Source: JBAOHV01 sp963714875 (GTDB taxonomy: Bacteria > Actinomycetota > Acidimicrobiia > Acidimicrobiales > Microtrichaceae). From it: DNA of 64,000 nucleotides. Positions 43,401 through 50,968 of the stretch are shown one piece after another (position 1 is the first letter of the stretch; each line of letters begins with the position of its first letter). Below the pieces are notes generated by a model. The model was not told where the DNA came from. It worked only from the letters and a program-made list of their open reading frames with translations, and did not search any database. The DNA lies in contig CAVQQI010000002.1 in assembly GCA_963714875.1 (NCBI GenBank), forward strand, positions 124,001 to 188,000, written 5' to 3'. A program made the position numbers and the translations under genes.

Positions 43401-43664
43401 GAGGTACCGGAAGTACTCCAGGTGACCGCCCTGGTAGCTGCTCAACGCGATGCCCTGGACGTCCTCGGCGACCGCCGCGGCGACCACCTCGTCGACCGAG
43501 CGGTCATGGCCCAGGTGGATCACCTCGGCGCCCTGTGACTGCAGGATGCGCCGCATGATGTTGATCGCTGCGTCGTGCCCGTCGAAGAGGCTCGCCGCGC
43601 TGATGAAGCGCACCGGGTTCGTCGGGCCCGTCGGCTGGTGGGACTGACCGTCGGTCATCGTCAC
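40497..43664 (-). CDS. icmF: Fused isobutyryl-CoA mutase IcmF
   Basis: A 1,055-residue single-chain mutase that interconverts isobutyryl-CoA and n-butyryl-CoA with adenosylcobalamin. Order of domains: an N-terminal B12-binding domain (DGHDAAINIMRRIL, H30 as cobalt ligand, then VYGGGGGVI), a MeaB-like G3E GTPase that loads and protects the cofactor (GTGGSGKSS near residue 210, DPTRRRGGG, ETPGIGQGD), a helical linker, and a C-terminal substrate TIM barrel (DIYGKVGNSGVSIATLDD, QTSGRSLHAQ). This order distinguishes IcmF from methylmalonyl-CoA mutase, where the GTPase is separate. GTG at 43664 or ATG 6 bases later. It links valine or branched-chain catabolism to B12. Confidence 0.93.
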   Translation of the reverse strand: MTMTDGQSHQPTGPTNPVRFISAASLFDGHDAAINIMRRILQSQGAEVIHLGHDRSVDEVVAAAVAEDVQGIALSSYQGGHLEYFRYLVDRLRDEGVGHVRVYGGGGGVIIPSEIVELQDYGVARIFSPEDGQQMGLVGMIRSMIEECDVDLSDPEVPLDRLLGGDVATLARTITSLEAGVVPEATRAELHRIARARAVPVLGITGTGGSGKSSLTDELIRRLRLDQEDKVRVGVLAIDPTRRRGGGALLGDRIRMNSIDSPQVYFRSIATRSTTSEVPECLSAAIDAVTAWGADLVIVETPGIGQGDAGIVGHADVSLYVMTPEFGASSQLEKIDMLDFADVVAINKFERRGAPDARRDVARQLLRNREDFAATPDDMPVFGTVASRFNDDGVTALYQHLRALLSRRGLVVGEGTLPAVTTMVSTGLADIVPTARGRYLAEVAESVRSYHDQSRERVATIRRRDQATATAEMLAASGRRGEGVESLVAELSEQVHPSDEALLAEYRRLADELTGDDRPVRTSLAGTDVPKLALPRSTDDAELLRWLRAEHLPGHFPFTAGVFPFRRTGEDPARMFAGEGGPARTNRRFHLLAEGQPATRLSTAFDSVTLYGCDPAVRPDIYGKVGNSGVSIATLDDMEVLFDGFDLCDPTTSVSMTINGPAPTILAMYLNTAIDQHPEMDPAEVLERVRGTVQADILKEDQGQNTCIFSTEFSLGVMADIAEWFVEHRVRNFYSVSISGYHIAEAGANPISQLAFTLANGFTYVESYLARGLDVDDFAPNLSFFFSNGMDPEYSVLGRVARRIWAIAMRDRYGAAERSQKLKYHVQTSGRSLHAQEMAFNDIRTTLQALCAIYDNANSLHTNAYDEAVTTPTSESVRRALAIQLIITNEWGLSMCENPLQGSFIIEELTDLVESAVLDELDRIDSRGGVLGAMETGYQRGRIQDESMLYEHRKHDGSLPIIGVNTFVGPESDAPVQPLELARSSDAEKLDQIRRVRDFSDRHAAERPEALARLRAAALAGDNLFAELMHTVRHCTLGEITETLFDVGGKYRRSV

Positions 43665-43690
43665 ACGCTAGTCAGCGGATCCGCTGCTCC

Positions 43691-45243
43691 TCAGCCGGTG
43701 AAGGCCAACGAACGGGGCGCAGCGGGCGACGTGGCCGACGGCTGTCCTGCGCCGGGCGGCGCGGCGGCAGGACCGCCACCCGGAGCGACCGGCACGTCGG
43801 ACGGAGCGGGCCCATCGATCGCCACCCCACGAGAGGTCGCGACGAGCGTCGCTCCCTGCACCGCGGTGGCGACGCACTCGTAGCGGGCACCTGCGGAGAG
43901 CCCATCGATACGCAGCGGTCCATCGGCGGCGGAGGCGGACACCAGCGTGTCAGCGGCGACGCCACCGGTCGGGGCGCAGCTCAGCTGGTAGTCGATGGCC
44001 TGGTCCGCCGCTGCGCTCAGCGCCAGCGGCTCGACCGGGGCGAATCCCACCGGATCGACCTCGGCCACGGCCGTGTCGCCGTCGACCTCGATGTCCAGGT
44101 CGATCGCCGAGCACCCGATGCACTGCTCATAGGTCGATGTTGCCCCCGGGGTCAGGGTGACCAGCATCGCGCCCTGGGCCACCGGGTCCGGAGCAGATGC
44201 CTCGAGGTCCAGGTCCAGGAGGGCACCGCCCCACCACATGGCGCGGTAGCCCACTCCGGTTGCAGGGTCGGTGATGATCGGTTCGACCTCGCCACCTTCG
44301 TCGCCCTCCTCGTCGGCGCGGATGTCACCGCAGCCGAGGAAGCCGACTGCGTAGGTGCCGGAGCCGGCGTTGTCGAAGCGGAAGGAGCCGTCCTCGCCGA
44401 CCGGGGCGAATCTGGCCAGGTCCTCTGCGAGGTACAGCACGACACACACCCCGAGCATCGGCTCGGACCGCACGTTGCGCACCGTTCCCTCGACCGTCGC
44501 GGCGGCTGCGGGCGACAACTGGGTGTCGATACCGTCGACGACGCACCCCGCTGGCGACCTCGACGGGGGTGGAGGTAGCTGGATCGATCGTTCCGCCGTA
44601 CCAGCGGCCCCCGAACTTCGGGGTGTCGTTGCAGTCGGAGAACTGCAGGTCGTAGGAGCCTCCCGCGCCCACATCGATCCGATAGGTGCCGTCATCGTCG
44701 GTGGTGGTCGACCCCGCCACGCGATCGGCGTTCGACGCCTGGACGCAGATGCCGCCCAGCGGCGATCCGGTCGTATCAGTCACGGTGCCGCGCACCATGG
44801 AGGCCGGCGCCAGTTGAGCGTCCACGCCGGTCACCGCTTGGCCGTCGGCCACCTCGATGGGCTCGGCGTCGAACAGATCTGTGACGCCGCGGAACCACTG
44901 CTGGCTGAACGGACCGATCCCATCGCAGTCGTCGAAGACCACCCGGACCGTGCCCTCGGGAACGCCCTCGAGCACGTAGCCCCCGTCGGGGCCGCTGTCG
45001 GCGGCCGACACGCCGGACAGATCGTCGGAGGCCGGATCACCGGCTGACCGCGTAGATGCAGATGCCCTCGATCGGCGTGCCGGCGAGGTCGCGGACGGTG
45101 CCGGCGATCGTGCTCGATGGTGCAGCACCAGCGACCGCCGCTGGCGTCGCCGCGACGGCGAGCAGGGTCGCCAGCGCCGCGACCAGCAGCCGGGTCGATC
45201 GACGAGGGAGCGTTCGTGCGGAACAAGAGCATGGGCTCGCCAT
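43691..45243 (-). pseudogene. Secreted repeat protein ending LAFTG, two frameshifts
   Basis: A surface protein readable only by joining three frames. It opens with a signal peptide (STRLLVAALATLLAVAATPA) and then has three carboxypeptidase-regulatory-like repeats, each starting xGTVxD: TIAGTVRDLAGTPIEGIC, MVRGTVTDTTGSPLGGIC and TVEGTVRNVRSEPMLGVC. Shifts lie near 45,043 (one extra C) and 44,545 (in a run of four C). A fibronectin-like region follows, then a proline-rich stretch, and the protein stops exactly at LAFTG. That resembles a sortase signal but lacks the usual hydrophobic tail. Role unknown. Confidence 0.65.
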
Positions 45244-45510
45244 CGGCAGCAACGAGCCGATCTCAAGAGATCCGACGACAACTCCTGGCCGGCGGGGTCG
45301 ATCCCGGGTCAGTGGGCCCGACTGCTGGAGTGCGACGACCGGAACCGGGAGTGCCGAGTCGGCGGTGGTGGTGTTACCGAGCTGACCCGAGGAGGCGGGG
45401 CACACACCGGCTGGGCATCCCGATGAGGTCCTGAGCGGGCTGCGATTGTTCAGCATTTCGTCATCGCCCGCGACCGAACATCGATGCGGCCGATCGCTAC
45501 CGTCGGTGAC

Positions 45511-46098
45511 ATGAGCTCGACCAAGCGCAACTGGATCCTCGGCGGGGTCGGCATCGCCGTGCTGCTCGCCGCCGTCGGCTTCGCGGTGTTCCGTCCCGAC
45601 AAGCTCTTCGTCGACGACGTCGTCGACGAAGAGCTCGACTCGGGCGTGGCGGCCGCCCTGGAGGCCACCACGACCACCGCCCCCACCACGTCGGTGCCCG
45701 ACGGAGGGCCCGAGAGCACCGCCGCCCCTGTCACCACGGCACCGCCCGAGCCGGAGGGTCCGGTCGTCGTGGCCGGCGGCTCATGGAGCTCGATCGGCAG
45801 GTACACCACGACCGGCGACGTCGCCGCGGTGCGCGACGGTGACACCACGACGCTGGTGTTCCAGGACCTGGCGACCGACAACGGCCCCGACCTGTTCGTC
45901 TACCTCTCCCCCTCGCCGGCCGAAGAGGGGTCGAGCCTGCCGCCCGAGGCTGTCAACCTCGGGGGCCTCCAGGGCAACATCGGCACCCAGACCTACGAGC
46001 TGCCCGCCGACCTCGACCTGTCGCAGTTCGCGTCGGTGGTCATCTGGTGCGACCGCTTCTCCTCGGCGTTCGGCGCCGCACCGTTGACCCCCGTCTGA
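45511..46098 (+). CDS. Membrane-anchored DM13-domain protein
   Basis: A 195-residue protein with one N-terminal helix (WILGGVGIAVLLAAVGFAVF), a threonine/proline-rich linker, and a DM13 domain. Diagnostic text is DGDTTTLVFQDLATDNGPDL, FVYLSP, GNIGTQTYELPADLDL and VVIWCDRFSSAFGAAPL. DM13 is a small beta domain with a conserved cysteine, predicted to act in redox or copper-linked electron transfer. ATG at 45511 chosen over an upstream in-frame start because it directly precedes the charged STKRN segment. No clear operon partner. Confidence 0.85.
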   Translation: MSSTKRNWILGGVGIAVLLAAVGFAVFRPDKLFVDDVVDEELDSGVAAALEATTTTAPTTSVPDGGPESTAAPVTTAPPEPEGPVVVAGGSWSSIGRYTTTGDVAAVRDGDTTTLVFQDLATDNGPDLFVYLSPSPAEEGSSLPPEAVNLGGLQGNIGTQTYELPADLDLSQFASVVIWCDRFSSAFGAAPLTPV

Positions 46099-46188
46099 TC
46101 CGGACGACGCCGATCCCGACGTGGGCTCGACCGACGTGGGCTCGATCCTGACCGGGTCGAGCTGCACTGACCGGGTCCAGCTGCGCGA

Positions 46189-49100
46189 CTACCGCTCGAA
46201 GCTGACCGGCGCGCCGAACGCGGCACGGCGCGCGGCGCGCCGCAGGGTGAGCAGCACCGCCGGGCCCAGCACCACGATCGCCACGACGTTGGTGATGGCG
46301 CGACCGGTGTCCCATCCCAGGGTCGACGTGCCGATCGTGTAGAGCAGGAAGCGGTGCAGGTTCGACGTCACGGCGTCGCCGGCGACGAACGACAGCTGCG
46401 TGTCACCGCCCAGCGCGTAGGGCCAGAACCACATGTTCATCAGGAAGCCGAACGCGTACGCGGCGAACGCGCTGTAGGCGGCCAGCAACGCGATCTCTGC
46501 ACGGCCACGTGCCCGGGGCAGCAGCCCGGCGCCCAGACCGACCCAGCCCGAGGCGAGCATCTGGAACGGCAACCACGGGCCCATCCCACCGGTGAGGATC
46601 GCCGACGCGAACAGCGTGGTGCTGCCCAGCACGAAGCCGAAACCCGGCCCGTAGACCCGCCCGGCGAGCACCAGCAGGAAGAACACCGTCTCGATCCCGG
46701 CCACCCCGGCACCCATCGGTCGCAGCGCCGCCCCCATGGCCGACAGCACCCCCAGCATGGCCAGGGCCTTGGTGTCGATCCCGCCGCTCTGCAGCTCGGC
46801 GAGCACCACGGCGATCATCACCGGCAGGATCAGCACGAACAGGAACGGCGCATCGGAGTTCCGCGAGAACTCGTCGGGCGGCACCAGCAGCAGCGGCCAC
46901 AGGAACATGGCGAGCCCCGCGACCGACGCCAGGGCCAGCACGACCGCCGGTCGCAGTTCGATGCGCACCGCGGCGCCGCTGGCGGGCGCGCCGTGCGGCC
47001 GGTCGACGTGGGTGGTCATCGCCCGGTTCCTGGTTGCGCGGATCCTGGATCGTGCGGGCCCTGATGGCCCGTCGCCGGCGAGAGCCTGTCGCACCTGGTC
47101 GACGGTGAGCCACGGCAACGGTGCCAGCACCTTCGCCACCTGCGGCGCGAACGCCGGAGAGGACACGACCACCTCGGCGGTCGGGCCATCGGCGACCACC
47201 TCGCCCTCGGCCATCACCACCACCCGGTCGGCGCACATCGCGACGAACTCCACGTCGTGGGTCGACACCATGACTGCGCAGCCGCCGGCTGCCAGCTCGC
47301 GCAGCATCGAGGTCAGGTTGGCCTTGGCGTGGTAGTCCAGACCTCGGGTCGGCTCGTCCAACATCAGCACCCGGGGGGTCGCAGTGAGCTGGATCGCGAG
47401 CACCAACGACAGCCGCTGCCCCTCGGACAGGTCCCGCGGGTGGCCGCTCCGGTCGATGCCCGGCACCAGCCGTTCCAGCAGTGCGTCGCAGCTGCCCGCA
47501 GGTCGGTCGGCGTCCATGTCAGCTTGGGCGCACTCCTCGGCGACGGTGTTCAGGTAGAGCAGGTCGCCCGGCGTCTGGGGTACCAGACCGACGAGCCGGC
47601 GGGCGGCGCCGGCCGAGAGGGACGCGGTGTCGAGCGCCGGTCCGTCGGGGGCACGCACCTCGACGGTGCCCGAGGTGCGCAGCCCCGAGCCCTGCAGCGC
47701 CCACATCAGCGACGACTTGCCCGAACCGTTGCGCCCCATCAGCGCGACCACGGTGCCGGCGGCCAGGGTCAGGTCCACCTCACGCACCGCCACCGCCGAG
47801 CCGTAGGCGACGACGACACGCCGAGCGCTCAACAACGGACCCTCGGCGCTGGCGGCGGCGGTCCCCCGCTCGGGAACGGGCAGTCCGTCGAGCCGGTCGC
47901 GCAGCGGGGCCGCGGCGCGACGGGCGTCGCGGATCGAGAGGGGCAACGGCGACCACCCGGCGAGCCGCCCGAGCTCGACCACCGGCGGCGCGATCGACGA
48001 CGTGGCCAGGATCTCGGCAGGACTGGCGTCGCGCACGGTTCCGTCGCCGTGCAGGTAGATCGCCCGATCCGCGTACTGCACCACTCGTTCCAACCGATGC
48101 TCGGCGATCACCACCGTCATGCCCAGGTCGTGGACCAGCCGGGTGACCGCAGCGATCACCTCCTCTGCTGCGGTGGGGTCGAGAGCGGACGTGGGCTCGT
48201 CGAGCACCAGCACTCGCGGATGCGCGGTCATCACCGAGCCGATGGCGACCCGCTGCTGCTGTCCGCCCGACAGCGTGCGCAGCGCCCGGTGGCGCAGCTC
48301 CGCGATGCCGAGCAGGTCGAGGGTCTCCTCGACCCGCTTCCGCATGGTCGCCGGAGCGATGCCGAGCTGTTCCATCGCATAGGCCAGCTCCTCCTCGACC
48401 GTGTCGGTCACGAACCCTGCCAAGGGGTCCTGCCCGACGACGCCCACCAGTTCGGCCATCTCCCGCGGCGGGTGGGTCTCGGTGTCGACCCCGGCCACGG
48501 TGACCGACCCGTTGAGTCGGCCGCCGGTGAAGTGCGGCACCAGGCCGTTGATGCAGCCGAGCAGCGTGGACTTGCCGACGCCGGTGCGGCCGATGACGAC
48601 GCACAGCTCGCCCTCGTCGATGCGCAGGTCCACGTCGCGGATCGTCGGCTCGGTCGCCTCGTGATAGGTCACGGTGACGTGGTCGAAGTGGATCATCGGC
48701 GCCGCCACGGTCGATCTCGCCGGTGTGGCCGGGACGGGGTGCGGGGTCCCTGCGCCACGGCCGAGGTCGGGACTGTCCATGGTCGGACCGGTCCGGATCG
48801 GCGGTGGGGCGATGACCGCGGGGAGCGCTCCGGCCAGGATCACCACGGTTGCCAGCAGGGGCAGCTCCGGCCACTGCAACGGCTGCAACGACGGGGCGAG
48901 TCCGGCCGGGTCGAGCGTCGAGACGAGATACATCCCGACAGCCACCGTGGCGCCGGTCGCCGCGACGCCCCACTCCGCGCCGCGCCATTGGTCGGGGCGG
49001 TAGCGGGTCCGGTGCGTCCGGCTGCTGCTCGCCGCGAATCCGGCGACGGCGAGCAGCAGCCCCAGCGCCAGCATCGGCAGCCCGAGCGTGCGCGGCGCGG

Positions 49101-49920
49101 TGGCGTCGAGCAGTCCGTAGGTGCCGATGCAGATGCCGACCATTCCCCCGATCACCAGCACCCCGGTCAGCCGTCGGGCGACCGGTGCCACGCCACCTGT
49201 GCGGCCGTAGCCGCGGGAGTCCATCGCCGCTGCGAGCAGCAGCGACCGGTCGAGCGCGTCGGTCATGACGGGGATGACCACCTGACGGAACCAGCGGGTG
49301 CGCCGCCCGACGTCGCCACGGAGCCGTCGCGCCCGGAGCACCCGGCGCCCGCTCTCGATCAGCTGCGGCGCGACGCTGAGCGCGACCGTCACCGCCGCGC
49401 CGACCTCGTACAGCGCGCTCGGCAGCGACTTCAACAGGCGCTTCGGGTTGGCCAGCACGTTCGCCGACCCGAGGCAGATCAGCAGCGTCGCCAGCCGGAG
49501 GCCGTCGTAGAACGCGGCCAGCATGCCTTCGAGCGACACCGGGCCGCCGATGCGCACACCCGCGGCACCGCCGGGCAGCGGGATCTCCGGCAGCGTGAAC
49601 AGCACGTGCTCGCCGCTCTGACCGTCGAACAGCATGCGGAACACCACCCGCATGGCCACCACCACCAGGCCCAGCACGAGGTAGGCACCGAATCCGGTGG
49701 CCCACGCAGCATCGCTGCGCCGTGACGCGACGACGAACGCCACGACCGCGATGATCAGCCCCAACAGCAGCGGGTTCGTGGTGCGGGTCGCGGCGGTGGC
49801 CATTCCGAGGGCCCACAACCACCAGGCGCCGGGGTGCAGATCTCGCGCCAGGCGGCGATGAGCGGCGAGTTGAGCGATCGGGACACCTCCTGGGCCGATG
49901 GCCCTGGAGGTCCGCAACAT
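46189..49920 (-). CDS. Single-chain ECF transporter (T-A-A'-S), cobalamin predicted
   Basis: About 1,243 residues in one open frame containing all parts of an energy-coupling-factor importer. Residues 1-390: EcfT membrane scaffold with Arg-rich coupling motifs (RARRLRGD and AMDSRGYG). Residues 409-640: first ATPase (GRTGVGKST, LSGGQQQR, LVLDEPTSALD). Residues 690-925: second ATPase (GRNGSGKSS, LSEGQRLSL, LMLDEPTRGLD). From 968: the substrate-binding S component (RPMGAGVAGIETVFFLLVLAG, LTGGMGPWLPFQML). ECF systems import vitamins. The cobalamin aptamer directly upstream predicts B12. An internal ATG at 47019 with a weak AGGAA could also release S alone. The start is uncertain: ATG 49920 has no Shine-Dalgarno, while ATC 49878 has a perfect one. 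Confidence 0.85.
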   Translation of the reverse strand: MLRTSRAIGPGGVPIAQLAAHRRLARDLHPGAWWLWALGMATAATRTTNPLLLGLIIAVVAFVVASRRSDAAWATGFGAYLVLGLVVVAMRVVFRMLFDGQSGEHVLFTLPEIPLPGGAAGVRIGGPVSLEGMLAAFYDGLRLATLLICLGSANVLANPKRLLKSLPSALYEVGAAVTVALSVAPQLIESGRRVLRARRLRGDVGRRTRWFRQVVIPVMTDALDRSLLLAAAMDSRGYGRTGGVAPVARRLTGVLVIGGMVGICIGTYGLLDATAPRTLGLPMLALGLLLAVAGFAASSSRTHRTRYRPDQWRGAEWGVAATGATVAVGMYLVSTLDPAGLAPSLQPLQWPELPLLATVVILAGALPAVIAPPPIRTGPTMDSPDLGRGAGTPHPVPATPARSTVAAPMIHFDHVTVTYHEATEPTIRDVDLRIDEGELCVVIGRTGVGKSTLLGCINGLVPHFTGGRLNGSVTVAGVDTETHPPREMAELVGVVGQDPLAGFVTDTVEEELAYAMEQLGIAPATMRKRVEETLDLLGIAELRHRALRTLSGGQQQRVAIGSVMTAHPRVLVLDEPTSALDPTAAEEVIAAVTRLVHDLGMTVVIAEHRLERVVQYADRAIYLHGDGTVRDASPAEILATSSIAPPVVELGRLAGWSPLPLSIRDARRAAAPLRDRLDGLPVPERGTAAASAEGPLLSARRVVVAYGSAVAVREVDLTLAAGTVVALMGRNGSGKSSLMWALQGSGLRTSGTVEVRAPDGPALDTASLSAGAARRLVGLVPQTPGDLLYLNTVAEECAQADMDADRPAGSCDALLERLVPGIDRSGHPRDLSEGQRLSLVLAIQLTATPRVLMLDEPTRGLDYHAKANLTSMLRELAAGGCAVMVSTHDVEFVAMCADRVVVMAEGEVVADGPTAEVVVSSPAFAPQVAKVLAPLPWLTVDQVRQALAGDGPSGPARSRIRATRNRAMTTHVDRPHGAPASGAAVRIELRPAVVLALASVAGLAMFLWPLLLVPPDEFSRNSDAPFLFVLILPVMIAVVLAELQSGGIDTKALAMLGVLSAMGAALRPMGAGVAGIETVFFLLVLAGRVYGPGFGFVLGSTTLFASAILTGGMGPWLPFQMLASGWVGLGAGLLPRARGRAEIALLAAYSAFAAYAFGFLMNMWFWPYALGGDTQLSFVAGDAVTSNLHRFLLYTIGTSTLGWDTGRAITNVVAIVVLGPAVLLTLRRAARRAAFGAPVSFER
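49885..49911 (-). promoter_or_regulatory. Shine-Dalgarno-sequestering hairpin of the riboswitch
   Basis: On the - strand ACCTCC (49911-49906) pairs with GGAGGT (49890-49885), and GGGCC pairs with GGCCC inside around ATC. GGAGG is the best ribosome-binding sequence upstream of the transporter, and this hairpin hides it. It lies 64 bases after the aptamer and is a natural expression platform for B12-dependent translational shut-off. Confidence 0.6.
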
Positions 49921-49974
49921 CGGAGCGCCGGGGCTTCGGATTCCGCGATCCACGGCGGACGGTTGCGAAGCATC

Positions 49975-50080
49975 ACGCTGCGTCGGGCACTCCGACTCGC
50001 TCCCGGACACCTTCGGCGCCGAGAGCCCACGGTTGCGGGACAGCGCCGGATTCCGACCGGCTTTCCCCCACGCAGCATGT
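49975..50080 (-). ncRNA. Cobalamin (B12) riboswitch aptamer
   Basis: On the - strand the leader reads GGGGGAAAGCCGGTCGGAAT, CCGGCGCTGTCCCGCAACC and CGAGTCGGAGTGCCCGACGC in order. These are the conserved B12-box elements (GGGAA, CCGGT..AA.TCCGG, GCTGNCCCGCAAC, GAGTCGG). ATGCTGCGT (50078-50070) pairs with ACGCAGCGT (49983-49975), closing the core. It precedes the ECF transporter by about 55 bases. In this class, cobalamin binding usually represses B12 uptake or synthesis genes. Confidence 0.9.
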
Positions 50081-50252
50081 TCAGTTGTTGCTGCTCATCT
50101 GACCACGGGACCCTTGTCGCGGCAAGTCTCCTCGGCTTGCCGGCGGATGTCAGGACCGGCTGTCAGACCCAGGCCCGGACCGCTCGGTCCCCGGCGGCCC
50201 GGGCCTACACTTCCCGACAGATCTCCGCCGCCCCGGGTCGACCGGAGACCCC

Positions 50253-50354
50253 GCCTCCGTAGCTCAGGGGATAGAGCATCGGTTTCCTAAACCGTGTGTC
50301 GCAGGTTCGAATCCTCTAAACCGTGTGTCGCAGGTTCGAATCCTGCCGGGGGCA
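50253..50354 (+). tRNA. tRNA-Arg (anticodon CCT) with a 29-base internal duplication
   Basis: GCCTCCG (50253-50259) pairs with CGGGGGC (50347-50353) as acceptor stem. The D-arm GCTCAGGGGATAGAGC is normal and TTCCTAA gives anticodon CCT (50286-50288). The T-arm GCAGG-TTCGAAT-CCTGC is present once in full at the 3' end and once truncated. A 29-base segment is present twice in tandem; removing one copy leaves an ordinary 73-base tRNA. As written the molecule is 102 bases and unlikely to fold properly. It reads AGG codons. Confidence 0.8.
50287..50344. repeat. 29-bp perfect tandem duplication inside tRNA-Arg
   Basis: The segment beginning CTAAACCGTGTGTCGC and ending TTCGAATCCT occupies 50287-50315 and is repeated without change at 50316-50344. 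It covers the 3' half of the anticodon arm, the variable loop and most of the T-arm. Confidence 0.93.
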
Positions 50355-50387
50355 CCGAAGTGATGCCGCGAGCAAACCGGAGCAGGG

Positions 50388-50876
50388 ATGACCTTCACCC
50401 CGTACACGATCGATCCGACCCTCGACCTCGAGCTCGTTCGAGACATCCCCGTGACGCCCGAGGCGGCGTTCGCTGCGTGGACCGATCCTGAGTCCGTGCA
50501 GCAGTGGTTCGCTCCTCGCCCGTATTCGACGTCGTTGTGTGAGATCGACCTGCGACCCGGTGGCGGGTTCCGGACGATCATGAACGATCCGGACGGGCAG
50601 CTGATGGACGACAGCACCGGCTGCTACCTGGAGGTCGTGCCGAACGAGCGGCTCGTATGGACCAGCGCGCTCACCACCGGCTTCCGACCCCAGGATGGCT
50701 CCATGCCCTTCACCGGCATCATCGAGTTCCTGCCGAACGGATCCGGCGGCTGCACGTACCGGGCGATCGCGATCCACCAGGACGCCGCAGGGCGGGACCA
50801 GCACGACGAGATGGGATTCCACGACGGCTGGGGCGCCGTGGTCGACCAACTCGTGGAGCACATCCAGACGACCTGA
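50388..50876 (+). CDS. SRPBCC/AHSA1-domain protein
   Basis: A 162-residue START-like (activator of Hsp90 ATPase homologue, AHSA1) protein: LVRDIPVTPEAAFAAWTDPE at the start, WFAPRP, DLRPGGGFRTIM and MGFHDGWGAVVDQL at the end, each on characteristic strands and the long C-terminal helix. Such domains hold a hydrophobic ligand; many actinobacterial copies act with ArsR regulators, but none is adjacent here. ATG start 33 bases after the tRNA, on the same strand. Confidence 0.85.
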   Translation: MTFTPYTIDPTLDLELVRDIPVTPEAAFAAWTDPESVQQWFAPRPYSTSLCEIDLRPGGGFRTIMNDPDGQLMDDSTGCYLEVVPNERLVWTSALTTGFRPQDGSMPFTGIIEFLPNGSGGCTYRAIAIHQDAAGRDQHDEMGFHDGWGAVVDQLVEHIQTT

Positions 50877-50968
50877 ACGGCGCTCCCCGGCTGCAGGAAC
50901 CGCGATTCCACGCCGGCCGCAGACCGGTGGCCGGCGCGACGGACGAGCCATCGATGCTCGAAGCGCCG

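Noticed and set aside
50253..50354. Integration (att) duplication of the tRNA 3' end
   Set aside because: The repeat is immediately tandem and starts inside the anticodon; an integrated element would separate the two copies, and no integrase is present.
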